Assembly (NCBI RefSeq): GCF_006440735.1
Contig: NZ_VFUA01000024.1
Coordinates: forward strand, 1 to 64,000
DNA from: Mesorhizobium sp. B2-7-1
GTDB lineage: Bacteria > Pseudomonadota > Alphaproteobacteria > Rhizobiales > Rhizobiaceae
Length of the DNA stretch: 64,000 bases
Direction: 5' to 3'
Shown: in pieces, positions 1 to 11,725 of the stretch
Numbering within the stretch: position 1 is the first letter of the stretch
How the letters are laid out: each line of letters opens with the position of its first letter
Made by a program: the position numbers and the translations under genes
The notes under the pieces: generated by a model
Databases searched by the model: none
Seen by the model: only the letters and a program-made list of their open reading frames with translations
Told to the model about the DNA's origin: nothing

Positions 1-20
1 CATCTGTGTATAAGCGACAG
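1..20. other. Tn5/Nextera mosaic-end-like sequence at the window edge
   Basis: Bases 2-20 match the 19-bp Tn5 mosaic end (AGATGTGTATAAGAGACAG) at 16 of 19 positions, including the run TGTGTATAAG. The amidase reading frame is intact from base 23 onward but meets a TAA (11-13) inside this stretch. That is what leftover library adapter at a contig end would produce. A genuine transposon end is the alternative. The match is seen in the sequence; the adapter explanation is inference. Confidence 0.5.
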
Positions 21-22
21 GG

Positions 23-442
23 TTTCGGCCCGGTGCGACCGTTTGGTTTCCCGTTGCTGTGGAAGGTGCGCTCTTCTTCGCAGGCGATTGTCATGCGGCG
101 CAGGGCGATGGGGAGATTGTCGGGACCGGTATCGAAACCTGCTTTGAGGTTGAGCTTCGCTTGACGGTGGAGAAGAACAGGCAGCTGGTATGGCCTCGCG
201 GTGAGAACGACACCCACATTTTCTCTGTCGGCAACGCACGCCCGCTTGATCAGGCCCTGCAGCACGCGACCACGGATATGCTCAACTGGCTGACCAGCGA
301 CTATGGATTGTCCGCCACTGCTGCGTCGCATCTGTTGGGACAGGTCGTCCGGTATCACGTCGGAAACGTTTTTGACCCTGCCTACACGATGGTCTGCCTC
401 GTCGAAAAGCGATGGCTTCCAAAACCGGCCTCTGTCGGCTGA
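23..442 (+). CDS. Acetamidase/formamidase family protein, 3' part only
   Basis: C-terminal part (about 140 residues of a family usually near 300) of an enzyme that hydrolyses short amides such as formamide or acetamide to ammonia and the acid, in the cytoplasm. The family's central motif is present: PGATVWFPVAVEGALFFAGD, then HAAQGDGEI, with the GDCHAAQGDGE core typical of FmdA/AmdA. The frame can be read back to base 23 (FRPGATVWF...), where it meets the mosaic-end-like sequence and a TAA, so the true start lies outside the window. A GTG at 59 falls inside the conserved domain and is not a believable start. No partner gene lies downstream before the tRNA. The family call is good; the substrate is unknown. 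Confidence 0.75.
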   Translation, partial: FRPGATVWFPVAVEGALFFAGDCHAAQGDGEIVGTGIETCFEVELRLTVEKNRQLVWPRGENDTHIFSVGNARPLDQALQHATTDMLNWLTSDYGLSATAASHLLGQVVRYHVGNVFDPAYTMVCLVEKRWLPKPASVG

Positions 443-520
443 CAGAGCCTCGCCACGATCGCTCGCTTGCCCTTGCCAAGAGATGGGTAACCCGTGCCTC
501 CGGGACGACCTGCGATGGTG

Positions 521-595
521 TGGCTGGGGCGCCAGGATTCGAACCTGGGAATGTCGGTACCAAAAACCGATGCCTTACCACTTGGCGACGCCCCA
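521..595 (-). tRNA. tRNA-Gln (anticodon UUG)
   Basis: Read on the minus strand, this 75-base segment folds as a cloverleaf. The acceptor stem TGGGGCG pairs with CGCCCCA, followed by discriminator G and an encoded CCA (521-523). The anticodon stem TCGGT/ACCGA closes the 7-base loop TTTTGGT with anticodon TTG. The T arm carries GGTTCGAATCC. The anticodon fixes the identity as glutamine. It stands alone, 78 bases after the amidase stop and transcribed toward it. Confidence 0.95.
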
Positions 596-815
596 GCAAG
601 CGGGCCATGCCCGCTGCGCGCGGCCTTATAGGACGTGGCGGGGCAAAGCTCAATGCCGGGAGATCAACTAAAAGCGACAGCGACGCGGGCCGCCATTCCT
701 GGCCGTTTCGTTTCGCGATCGCCGGCGGTGGAGCGCAAGCACCGCACCCCGCGCGTCAGCTTCGCGCTTCTGCGGTTTAGCCCAGGCTTTCGGGAATCAG
801 GCGATGCATCCTTGC

Positions 816-1772
816 CTACGCCTGGGCCACGCGCGCGCGGCAATCCTCCAGGACCGCGGCGAGCGTATCTTCGAAGGGGTGCTCGGGCGCCCAGCCAAGC
901 AGGGTCCGGGCGCGAGTCGCATCGCCGACGATGCGTGGCAGATCGCTCGGTCGCAGCCGCAGGGGATCCTGCTCCGTAACGATCCTAGCGCTGCTTTGCG
1001 CCAGCAGCAGATCGAGAATGTCTCCCATCCGCCAGGACACGCCGGATGCAACGTTGAAAATGGTGTTTGGCGCAAGATCGCGGCTCCTCAGAACCGCGCG
1101 GGCATAAGCGTTGGCGATGTCGCGGGCATCCAGGAAATCGCGTCTCGCATCGAGATTGCCGACGCGGATCACCGGCGGAGCCAGGCCTGCTTCGATCCGC
1201 GCAATCTGCATGGCGAAGGCCGGCACGGCAAATGCCTCTGTCTGGCCCGGGCCCGTATGGTTGAAGGGACGCATCCGGATGCACTTCAACCCCTGGCGAG
1301 AAAGCGCGCCGAGCGCGAGGTCGGCCGCGGCCTTGGTCACGGCGTAGTCGTCGATCGGAGCAAGCAGCGTGCCTTCGTCGAGCGGCCGTCCGGTTTTCGC
1401 GCTTTCGCCATAGACCAGGCCCGACCCGACATGAATCAGCCAGCAGTCCGGAGCCTTGTCGAGGATGGCATTGGCAACGTTGAGTGCACCGCCCACGTGA
1501 ATGCGCCACGTGTTCCGGGGATCGGCCTGGGCGGCGCCCAGGGCCGCGACCGCCGCCAGGTGAATGACATGGCTGGGCCGGTGGCGGGCAACGGCGGCAT
1601 GGACGGCGGCCGCGTCTGTCACATCCAGCTCTTCGACCTGGCCGAAAGCGGCATGCGGACCGCCATCCTTGGAGGTTGCGACAATGGTAACGTCATCGCC
1701 GCAAATCCCGCGCAGCGCGTCGCGCACATAGGGGCCGACGAAACCGTTGGCGCCGGTTAGCAAAATCCGCAT
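816..1772 (-). CDS. NAD(P)-dependent SDR reductase/epimerase, likely GDP-4-keto-6-deoxymannose reductase type
   Basis: 318-residue extended short-chain dehydrogenase/reductase. The N-terminal Rossmann motif is TGANGFVG (residues 6-13) and the catalytic pair is Y143/K147 in DDYAVTKAA. It is the last gene of a leftward set with phosphomannomutase and GDP-mannose 4,6-dehydratase (95 bp gap to the latter). From this context I infer that it reduces or epimerises the GDP-4-keto-6-deoxymannose made by Gmd, giving GDP-D-rhamnose, GDP-6-deoxytalose or GDP-fucose; the sequence alone does not separate Rmd, Tld and Fcl activities. The frame is open up to 1826, but I chose the ATG at 1772 because it starts directly with the Rossmann strand (MRILLTGANG) and has GAGG about six bases upstream. 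Confidence 0.8.
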   Translation of the reverse strand: MRILLTGANGFVGPYVRDALRGICGDDVTIVATSKDGGPHAAFGQVEELDVTDAAAVHAAVARHRPSHVIHLAAVAALGAAQADPRNTWRIHVGGALNVANAILDKAPDCWLIHVGSGLVYGESAKTGRPLDEGTLLAPIDDYAVTKAAADLALGALSRQGLKCIRMRPFNHTGPGQTEAFAVPAFAMQIARIEAGLAPPVIRVGNLDARRDFLDARDIANAYARAVLRSRDLAPNTIFNVASGVSWRMGDILDLLLAQSSARIVTEQDPLRLRPSDLPRIVGDATRARTLLGWAPEHPFEDTLAAVLEDCRARVAQA

Positions 1773-1867
1773 GCCGGCCTCACGAACCATGACGCGCCGT
1801 CCACACGCGTAAGCGCGGCGGATCACGTTGCGTCAAGTCATTGGCTTGTAGAACCAAGGGTTTCCTT

Positions 1868-2950
<1,083 letters not shown>

Positions 2951-2962
2951 TTACACGGCCTC

Positions 2963-4375
2963 TCACTCATCTGCCAGTGTGGTGTCCCGCGCCCGTTCCA
3001 GCGCCATTGCGACAATTTCGCTCGCCCTGTCGTGACTGGCGGCCTCGGCATAGCAACGAAATTCGGGAGCGTTGCCGGAAGGCCGCAGATGGATGATCTC
3101 GCCGCTGGTCATCCGTGCTCTCAGGCCGTCGGTCTCGTCGACATCAGCGACGGCGCCGAAGGGGGCGAGGAATTGCCGCAACGCATCGCGGTCGGCGAGC
3201 CTGCGCATCAAGCCGCGCGATGCCTCTACGGGGAAATTCTCGAGCCGCTCGCTGGCGCAGACCGGAAGGTTCCAGCTTTCGCGCAGGCCCGACAGCGATT
3301 TGCCCGTCGATGCCGCCGTGCCCAGCACGGCCAGGATAGGCAAAAATGAATCCCGCGTCGGCAGCGCGGACAAAACCTTGCCGTTCACCAGGCAGTCCGA
3401 GCCCAGAAGAACCCCGCCATTGGCCTCGAACCCGACGACGATGCCGCCTGCCTGCCGCGCGGCGTCCATTCCCTCTATGACGAAGGGGGATCCCACCTTC
3501 GTTCTCACCACCTTGAAGCCGAAAGCGTCTGAAATGCCCGAATTGGACGTTACGGGCGTCACCACGGTGTCGGCCTTGAGGAAAAGCGCGGTGGCTAGTC
3601 CAATCAGGTCGCCGCGAAACAATTCGCCCTTGCCGTCGACCACGAGAGGACGATCGGCATCGGCGTCGGCGGAGAGCATGGCGTCGAATTTGAATTCGCG
3701 CACCCAGTCCTCCACCTTCGCCATCGTTTCCCTGCCGACGGCCTCCGTGTCGAGGGGCACGAAAATCTCCGTTTTGCCGACGGGGACCACATCCGCGCCA
3801 AAGGATCGCAGGACCTCGACCAGCAATTCGCCCGCGACGGTGCTGTGCTGGTAGACGCCGAGCTTCATTCCGGAAAGGGTGCCCGAGGGCAGGATGCCGT
3901 CGACACGGTCCCGAAAGGCCGCGAGCGCCTGTTCATGGCCGGCCTGCCGGTCCGCATGGGCGGGCGGCCAGGGATATTTATCCGACAGCTCCGTGACATA
4001 AGAGGTGATCGCGGCCTCGTCCGCCTTGTCGATCTCGCCCTTCGGCCCGTAGAACTTGATGCCGTTGCGGTCGGCGGGAATATGCGAGCCGGTCACCATC
4101 AGAGCCGGGGCGCCGTGCAGGCGGGCATAGAAGGCAAGCGCGGGTGTGGGGATGGGGCCGCAATCGAGCGGCTGGAAGCCGCTCGCAGCCAGCGCCGCCA
4201 TGCAGTCTTCGGCAATCGTTTGGCTGCTGTCGCGCAGGTCACGCCCTACGAAGACCTTGCCTTGCTGAAATCCGGTCGACCGCAGGCGCCGGGCGAAACC
4301 CTCAGTGTAAAGCCCGCTTGGCCTCCCAACCAATTCGGAAGCCAAACCCCGAACGCCGCTTGAGCCGAATTTCAT
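2963..4375 (-). CDS. manB: Phosphomannomutase (alpha-D-phosphohexomutase)
   Basis: Interconverts mannose-6-phosphate and mannose-1-phosphate, the step before GDP-mannose. The 470-residue protein has the four-domain phosphohexomutase layout: GSSGVRG near the N terminus, phosphoserine loop TGSHIPADRNG (S97), metal loop DADADRPL, sugar-recognition segment GFEANGG, and C-terminal phosphate-binding RPSGNAPEFRCYAEA. The last two fit the ManB/CpsG subgroup better than phosphoglucosamine mutase. It is first in the leftward manB-gmd-reductase set, which supports the mannose assignment. The ATG at 4375 begins with MKFGSSGVRG, so no N-terminal sequence is missing. Use of glucose-1-phosphate as well cannot be excluded; a dedicated pgm lies in the glycogen operon of this window. 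Confidence 0.92.
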   Translation of the reverse strand: MKFGSSGVRGLASELVGRPSGLYTEGFARRLRSTGFQQGKVFVGRDLRDSSQTIAEDCMAALAASGFQPLDCGPIPTPALAFYARLHGAPALMVTGSHIPADRNGIKFYGPKGEIDKADEAAITSYVTELSDKYPWPPAHADRQAGHEQALAAFRDRVDGILPSGTLSGMKLGVYQHSTVAGELLVEVLRSFGADVVPVGKTEIFVPLDTEAVGRETMAKVEDWVREFKFDAMLSADADADRPLVVDGKGELFRGDLIGLATALFLKADTVVTPVTSNSGISDAFGFKVVRTKVGSPFVIEGMDAARQAGGIVVGFEANGGVLLGSDCLVNGKVLSALPTRDSFLPILAVLGTAASTGKSLSGLRESWNLPVCASERLENFPVEASRGLMRRLADRDALRQFLAPFGAVADVDETDGLRARMTSGEIIHLRPSGNAPEFRCYAEAASHDRASEIVAMALERARDTTLADE

Positions 4376-4473
4376 CAGTCTGCTTTGCTGTTGGAAGATT
4401 GCCGCCGCTCATTGGAATGAGCCCGGCAACCCCTCGGCTGTCAACAGCAAACGCCTCGAAATCCGCGTCTTTC

Positions 4474-4818
4474 CTAATGTCCCCAAACGGCCAGTTCGTT
4501 GCCGGCCGGATCGGTGAAATGAAACCGCCTGCCGCCGGGGAAGGAAAAGATCGGCTTGACGATGGTGCCGCCGGCATTCTCGACCGCGTCCAGCGTTTCC
4601 TCGAGATTTTTGGAATAGATGACCGGAAGCGGCTTGGCCGGTGCCTCGCCGGCATCCGCCTGGAAGCCGCCGTCGAGGCCTTCGGCAAAGGCGGCGTAGG
4701 TCGGGCCGTAGTCGGTGAACGACCATGAAAAGGCGGCGCTGTAGAAGGACTTGACGCTGTCCAGCGTGCCGCCCGTCGCGGGCAGCTCCAGATAGTCGAG
4801 TTTTCCGTTGAGTTTCAT
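4474..4818 (-). CDS. VOC-family (glyoxalase/bleomycin-resistance fold) protein
   Basis: 114-residue single-domain vicinal-oxygen-chelate protein. The N-terminal half opens with LDYLELPATG and SFYSAAFSW (the usual '.FY...LG W' pattern). The C-terminal half ends with FHFTDPAGNELAVWGH, where the last glutamate of the metal site normally sits. Members bind a divalent metal and include lyases, dioxygenases and resistance proteins; the substrate here is unknown. I chose the ATG at 4818 over the adjacent GTG (4819-4821) because GGAG lies seven bases before the ATG. It is divergent from ppdK (217 bp apart) with no visible functional link to it. Confidence 0.85.
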   Translation of the reverse strand: MKLNGKLDYLELPATGGTLDSVKSFYSAAFSWSFTDYGPTYAAFAEGLDGGFQADAGEAPAKPLPVIYSKNLEETLDAVENAGGTIVKPIFSFPGGRRFHFTDPAGNELAVWGH

Positions 4819-5035
4819 CACGCTACTCCACTATGTTCCTGTTATGTTCTATATGGCGCCATCCTGGTCGGCAAGTCTTTTTGACGCAGCTTTTGCTTAA
4901 TCGATTTTAGCGGCGGTGCCTGCTTTGCCGGTGCCTTGCCTTTCGCACTGCAGCATCCTATCGCTCGGGTTCGGAAAAGGCGGGGAACCGGACAATCGTC
5001 CGGATGTTCTATCTTCCACGAACTGGAGGGCAAGC

Positions 5036-7720
<2,685 letters not shown>

Positions 7721-7780
7721 CGCGTGTCGCCCAGAAGTGCGCGGCGATTCCGGGACAACGACATACACCAAAACAGAGAC

Positions 7781-7824
7781 TTAAAGCGCGTTGCCTGAAT
7801 TCGTTTCGGCGCGACGCGCTTTAA
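7781..7824. repeat. Intergenic palindrome with 11-bp perfect arms
   Basis: TTAAAGCGCGT (7781-7791) and its exact complement ACGCGCTTTAA (7814-7824) enclose a 22-base loop containing TGAATTCGTTTCGG. It begins 61 bases after the ppdK stop. The element has the look of the short dispersed palindromes common between genes in rhizobial genomes; an RNA copy would form a strong hairpin that could end or protect the ppdK transcript. No uridine run follows it, so a classical terminator is less likely. Confidence 0.7.
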
Positions 7825-7911
7825 GGGACGTTCGGATACCTTACGATTTTGTATGCAATGTCACGCGAACGTGCGTGTGACGACCCTGAATCTCGACATC
7901 GTTTCAAGGGA

Positions 7912-7944
7912 GTTTCCAACACCGAATTTATTGGTGTCGGAAAC
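7912..7944 (+). promoter_or_regulatory. Hairpin immediately before a GT9 start codon
   Basis: GTTTCCAACACC (7912-7923) pairs with GGTGTCGGAAAC (7933-7944) with one mismatch, around a 9-base AT-rich loop. The right arm ends two bases before the ATG at 7947 and contains GGAAA, the only Shine-Dalgarno-like sequence there. In RNA the ribosome site would be folded away, so this may limit or regulate translation. Pairing is seen; regulation is inferred. Confidence 0.45.
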
Positions 7945-7946
7945 CC

Positions 7947-9050
7947 ATGTTGCAGATTTCCCCATCCACTTACCGCTCGATCCTGATCCTGCAGACCAAG
8001 TTCATCGGCGACATCGTGCTTGCCTCGGCGCTGGCGAAGAACCTGCAGCTTCAATATCCGGGTGTCAGGATCGTGTTCCTCTGCGAGACGCATTTCGCCG
8101 GCTTCCTGACGGCGCACGGCATTGCCACCGAGGTCGTCCCCTTCAGCCGCGCCAAGATGCGGGGCTCGCCGCTCGAACGCGGACGCGAGCTCTTCCGCAC
8201 GGTGCGCGCGTTGCGGCAGCACCGCTTCGACATGACCATCGACATCACCGACTCCAAGACCTCGCGGATCATTTCCGAACTGGTCAATGCCCCGGTCAGG
8301 GTCGGCTACTTTCCGACGGAGCGGCCTTTGCGCTGGCACGAGCGGCAGCCCGCCAATGTCAAGATGAAACCCTTCGGATTTGGCAAAAAGCACTACCTCT
8401 ATCGCTACTTGTCTCCACTGGAGGCGCTCGGCGTCGACCTGCGCGTCAGGGTGCCTGCCATTCGACCGCTGCCCTTTGAGACGACGCGCGCCCTGGCGCT
8501 GCTCGCCAGGCACCACATCCAGCCAAACGCTTTTGTCGCGGTCCATGCCGGGGCAAGCTTCGCGGGGCGCCGGTGGCAGCCGGAGCGCTTTGCCGAAGCG
8601 ATCGACAGGATCGTCCGCGAAACCGGCCTGCGCGTGGTTCTGGTCGGCGGATCGGACGAGAGCGAGGCAACCGACAGGATCATGGCCGCGGCGAAGACGC
8701 CGGTTGTCAACCTGGCTGGCACGTTGCGGCTGGAAACGCTGCTGGCGCTGCTCAAGGAAGCGCGGCTGTTCCTCGGCAACGAAAGCGGACCCATGCATAT
8801 GGCGGCCGCGGCCGGCACGCCGGTGGTCGGCCTGTTCGGCCTGACCAATCCGGTTCGCTGGGCGCCGGTCGGCGTGCCCAGCATCTCGTTGCGGCCATCG
8901 ATGCCTTGCGATTGCGTCGGCGGCGACCTGTGCCGCCGGACCGATCCGAGCAAGGCATGCTGCGTCTGGCGCCTGGAGGTCGATCCGGTCGTCGAGGCCG
9001 CGCTGGAACTCCTGGCGCGCACCGAGATTGTCCTGGAAGCCGCGGTCTGA
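7947..9050 (+). CDS. Glycosyltransferase family 9 protein (heptosyltransferase-like), copy 1
   Basis: 367 residues with the two-Rossmann GT-B layout of family 9. The N-terminal SILILQTKFIGDIVLASALAKNL is the usual 'R.L..r...iGDvvl..P.l..L' opening. The sugar-nucleotide site lies in VAVHAGAS (phosphate-binding loop) and FLGNESGPMHMAAAAGTPVVGLFG. Family members transfer heptose or related sugars from nucleotide donors onto lipid A-core at the inner face of the membrane. A cysteine cluster near the C terminus (MPCDCVGGDLC...KACC) is shared with the next gene. Copy 2 begins 193 bp downstream and is nearly collinear, so the pair arose by duplication. Donor and acceptor sugars are unknown. Confidence 0.88.
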   Translation: MLQISPSTYRSILILQTKFIGDIVLASALAKNLQLQYPGVRIVFLCETHFAGFLTAHGIATEVVPFSRAKMRGSPLERGRELFRTVRALRQHRFDMTIDITDSKTSRIISELVNAPVRVGYFPTERPLRWHERQPANVKMKPFGFGKKHYLYRYLSPLEALGVDLRVRVPAIRPLPFETTRALALLARHHIQPNAFVAVHAGASFAGRRWQPERFAEAIDRIVRETGLRVVLVGGSDESEATDRIMAAAKTPVVNLAGTLRLETLLALLKEARLFLGNESGPMHMAAAAGTPVVGLFGLTNPVRWAPVGVPSISLRPSMPCDCVGGDLCRRTDPSKACCVWRLEVDPVVEAALELLARTEIVLEAAV

Positions 9051-9090
9051 CATCTGCGGAAAAGCCGCCCGTCGGTCGCGTCGCGCCTCT

Positions 9091-9153
9091 TGGAGCAATT
9101 CCGGGAAAGATTTGAAATGTCAGGCTCGGCGCCTTTGCTTTTCCGTGAAACGG
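9091..9153. repeat. Degenerate copy of a dispersed rhizobial intergenic repeat
   Basis: Starts TGGAGCAATTCC and ends TTTTCCGTGAAACGGG, two blocks also found at the ends of the element at 11726-11816. The middle is diverged and shortened. It lies between the two GT9 genes and is best read as a decayed copy of the same repeat family. Confidence 0.5.
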
Positions 9154-9243
9154 GAAGCCCAATCGGTGCGCGAGTCACTCTGGTCCAAAATCCTGCCGTC
9201 TTGTATATGAGAGCCACGTGAAACACGCGCATGACGGATCCAC

Positions 9244-10404
9244 ATGTCTACGTCTCAACCCAGCTTCGTGGACTCCGATCCGTCCGGCGCCCGGACACGG
9301 ATATCGCAGCTTCGCTCCGACCCCCCCAGGTCGATCCTGATCCTGCAAACGAAGCACATTGGCGATCTCGTTCTTTCCTCCGCGTTGGCGAGGAATCTGC
9401 AGCTCGAATATCCCGGCGTCCGTATCGTCTTCCTCTGCGACGGCCGCTTCGCCAGCTTCCTCACGGCCAACGACATCGCCTCGGAAGTCGTGACATTCCG
9501 CCGTTCCTATATGCGCGGCACGCCGCTGCGGCGCACGCAGGAACTCGTTCTCACGCTCTTTAAATTGCGCCGCTACCATTTCGATATGGTCGTCGACATC
9601 ACCGATACGAAGACGTCGCGGTTCATCTCCGGACTGCTTGGTGCACGGGTTCGCGTCGGATATCACCCGTCCGAAAGGGCCCCACGTTGGCTCGAGCGCC
9701 AACCCGCCAATGTCAAGGCAAAGCCGTTCGGCTATGGCGGACGGCACTTTCTCCATCGCTATCTTTCGCCGCTGGAGGCGCTTGGCATAGAGCTGCGTGC
9801 GCCGAGCCCTGATATCCGGCCGATGCCGATCGAGACGACGAAAGCCTTGGCGCTGCTGGACAAGTTCCACCTTCGGCCGGGCGCCTTCGTCGCGGTGCAT
9901 GCCGGGGCAAGCTTCCCCGGGCGCCGCTGGCAGCCCGAGCGCTTTGCTGCCGCAATCGACCGGATATCGGCCGAAACCGGTCTGGACGTCGCCCTGGTCG
10001 GCAGTCCGGACGAGAACGAGGTGGTCGAAAAGGTTCTGGCGAACGCGAAGACCCGGATCGTCAACCTGGTCGGGGCGCTTCCGCTCGAGACCTTGCCGGC
10101 ATTGTTCAAGCAGGCGCGGCTGTTTCTCGGCAATGACAGCGGCCCCATGCATATGGCGGCTGCGGCCGGTATTCCTGTCGTCGGCTTGTTCGGCCTGCAG
10201 AGCCCGGTCCGCTGGGGGCCGGTCGGTGCGCCGAACATCCCGATGCGTCCGTCCATGCCTTGCGACTGCGTCGGCGGCGACCTGTGCGAACGGCCCGATC
10301 CCAACAAGGCCTGCTGCGTCTGGCGGCTGGAGGTTGCCCCGGTCGTCGAGGCTGTGCTCGAACTCCTGGCGCGGACGCACACTGCCCTGGAAGCCGAGAT
10401 GTAA
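9244..10404 (+). CDS. Glycosyltransferase family 9 protein (heptosyltransferase-like), copy 2
   Basis: 386 residues, collinear with the upstream GT9: SILILQTKHIGDLVLSSALARNL near residue 30, VDITDTKTSRFISGL, VAVHAGASFPGRRWQPERFA, FLGNDSGPMHMAAAAGIPVVG and the same C-terminal cysteine cluster (MPCDCVGGDLC, KACC). It carries about 25 extra N-terminal residues (MSTSQPSFVDSDPSG...), hydrophilic and without membrane character. The ATG at 9244 lacks a strong Shine-Dalgarno sequence, so a start slightly further in is possible. Role by family: sugar transfer to the LPS core at the cytoplasmic face. Divergence in the variable middle suggests the two copies use different acceptors rather than being redundant. 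Confidence 0.88.
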   Translation: MSTSQPSFVDSDPSGARTRISQLRSDPPRSILILQTKHIGDLVLSSALARNLQLEYPGVRIVFLCDGRFASFLTANDIASEVVTFRRSYMRGTPLRRTQELVLTLFKLRRYHFDMVVDITDTKTSRFISGLLGARVRVGYHPSERAPRWLERQPANVKAKPFGYGGRHFLHRYLSPLEALGIELRAPSPDIRPMPIETTKALALLDKFHLRPGAFVAVHAGASFPGRRWQPERFAAAIDRISAETGLDVALVGSPDENEVVEKVLANAKTRIVNLVGALPLETLPALFKQARLFLGNDSGPMHMAAAAGIPVVGLFGLQSPVRWGPVGAPNIPMRPSMPCDCVGGDLCERPDPNKACCVWRLEVAPVVEAVLELLARTHTALEAEM

Positions 10405-10410
10405 GGCGAA

Positions 10411-10436
10411 AGCAATTTTTCGCGATTGCTCCTTTT
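10411..10436 (+). terminator. Possible weak terminator after the second GT9 gene
   Basis: AGCAAT (10411-10416) pairs with ATTGCT (10425-10430) around an 8-base loop and is followed by CCTTTT. The stem is only six base pairs with half A-T, so this is a weak candidate. It lies seven bases after the stop codon. Confidence 0.35.
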
Positions 10437-10546
10437 GCGCTGTTGGACGTCCCCATTTTCGCCTAGATGCCAGTCTGTTGAGATAAGTAGGGGCAAGTTT
10501 TCTCGGCGTGATGCGGCGACTGACCGAGCGCGCCGGCTTGGAATGG

Positions 10547-11290
10547 ATGATGGGTCTGCTTCGAAACTCTCTTTGCGCGATGGCGTTGTCGCTGTTCGCG
10601 CCGTCGCTTGCCAATGCAGCCACGCTGCTCGAGCCGACGCTGCATGTGAAGCCGCAGGGTCTTGAAGGCCGCGGCGGGCGCGTCGCCTTGACGCTCGATG
10701 CGTGCGGCGGAAAGACCGACACAAGGATACTTTCGGCGCTTGTCGACAACAGGATACCGGCGACCATCTTCGTTACCGGCATCTGGCTGAAGCGCAATGC
10801 CGAAGCCATCGAGATCATGCGGGCACACCCTGATCTGTTCGAATTGGAAAACCATGGCGGCCGCCACATTCCGGCGGTCGATACGCCACGGAAGATCTAC
10901 GGCATCCGCAGCGCCGGCAGCCCGGGCGCTGTGCAGGCCGAGGTCGAATCCGGCGCCGCAGCCCTGGCCGGGGCGGGCGGGCCGGCGCCAAAATGGTTCC
11001 GCGGCGCCACCGCCGAATACAGCCCCTCGGCGATCGCCATGATCCGCAAGCTGGGCTTCAAGATCGCCGGTTTCTCGGTCAATGGCGACGGCGGCTCGCT
11101 GCTCGGCGCGAAGGAAACGGCACGCCGCATCGGCGCGGCCAAGGACGGCGACGTCATCATCGCCCACATCAACCAGCCGACCCACGCGGCCGGCGAGGGC
11201 GTGGTTCAGGGCCTGCTCGCCTTGAAGCAGAAGGGCATGACCTTCGTGCGCCTCGACGATGCCGAGGGCAACGACGGCACGACGGACTGA
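10547..11290 (+). CDS. Secreted polysaccharide deacetylase (NodB-homology domain)
   Basis: Exported protein of about 247 residues with a NodB-type deacetylase barrel. From the ATG at 10547 the N terminus MMGLLRNSLCAMALSLFAPS followed by LANA is a standard signal peptide, cleaved before ATLLEP. Metal and catalytic motifs are visible: TLDACGG (motif 1 Asp), ENHGGRHIP (motif 2 histidines) and KWFRGATAEYSP (motif 3 Arg). Such enzymes remove N- or O-acetyl groups from peptidoglycan or polysaccharide in the periplasm. The frame is open from GTG 10508/ATG 10511; I prefer 10547 because GGAATGG precedes it and the signal peptide then has a short n-region. The substrate cannot be told. It is unlikely to be the nodulation NodB, since no nod genes are near. 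Confidence 0.82.
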   Translation: MMGLLRNSLCAMALSLFAPSLANAATLLEPTLHVKPQGLEGRGGRVALTLDACGGKTDTRILSALVDNRIPATIFVTGIWLKRNAEAIEIMRAHPDLFELENHGGRHIPAVDTPRKIYGIRSAGSPGAVQAEVESGAAALAGAGGPAPKWFRGATAEYSPSAIAMIRKLGFKIAGFSVNGDGGSLLGAKETARRIGAAKDGDVIIAHINQPTHAAGEGVVQGLLALKQKGMTFVRLDDAEGNDGTTD

Positions 11291-11324
11291 CCGGATTTCA
11301 CGCGCCGCCAGGCTGTGTTGAGCC

Positions 11325-11714
11325 TCAGTCCGGCTTGGCTTCGACCGTTACCTTGCTCGTGTAGAACGCGCCGTGGTTGCGGATTTCGGCCATCTCGTCG
11401 AATGGCGCCTCATAAGCCCACATTGCATTCTCGCCGGCTTCGCCGGCCGGCTGGACGCTCCAGTAGCTGGCATCGCCCTTGTATGGACAATGCGTCGAGT
11501 GCTCGGTGCCGGAGAGCTTGCTGAAATCGATGTCGTCGAACGGGATGTAGAAGGCCGCCGGGTAGGGCGGCTCCGACAGCATCTTGGCCCGGGTCGACCG
11601 GGCGATGACGGTGTCGCCCGCGAGCACGGTGACGCTGCCGCGATAGGGTTCGACGGTGATTACCTTGTCGGGATTGCGCTGAAAGCCGGGGGCTGGATTG
11701 GCGAACTTGTCCAT
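11325..11714 (-). CDS. DUF427 domain protein
   Basis: 129-residue soluble protein that is almost entirely a DUF427 domain: VEPYRGSVTVLAGDTVIARST, then SEPPYPAAFYIPFDDI, then the conserved THCPYKGDASYWS and the C-terminal WAYEAPFDEMAEIRNH. The function of the family is not established. The ATG at 11714 has AGGAG eight bases upstream. It converges with the polysaccharide deacetylase (34 bp between stops). Upstream lies a palindromic repeat (11726-11816), so its promoter must be inside or beyond that repeat. Confidence 0.88.
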   Translation of the reverse strand: MDKFANPAPGFQRNPDKVITVEPYRGSVTVLAGDTVIARSTRAKMLSEPPYPAAFYIPFDDIDFSKLSGTEHSTHCPYKGDASYWSVQPAGEAGENAMWAYEAPFDEMAEIRNHGAFYTSKVTVEAKPD

Positions 11715-11725
11715 GAATGGTCTCC

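Noticed and set aside
521-595. tRNA-Gln as an attachment site of an integrated island
   Set aside because: I saw no integrase and no second copy of the tRNA 3' end in the window; nearby genes look like ordinary chromosome.
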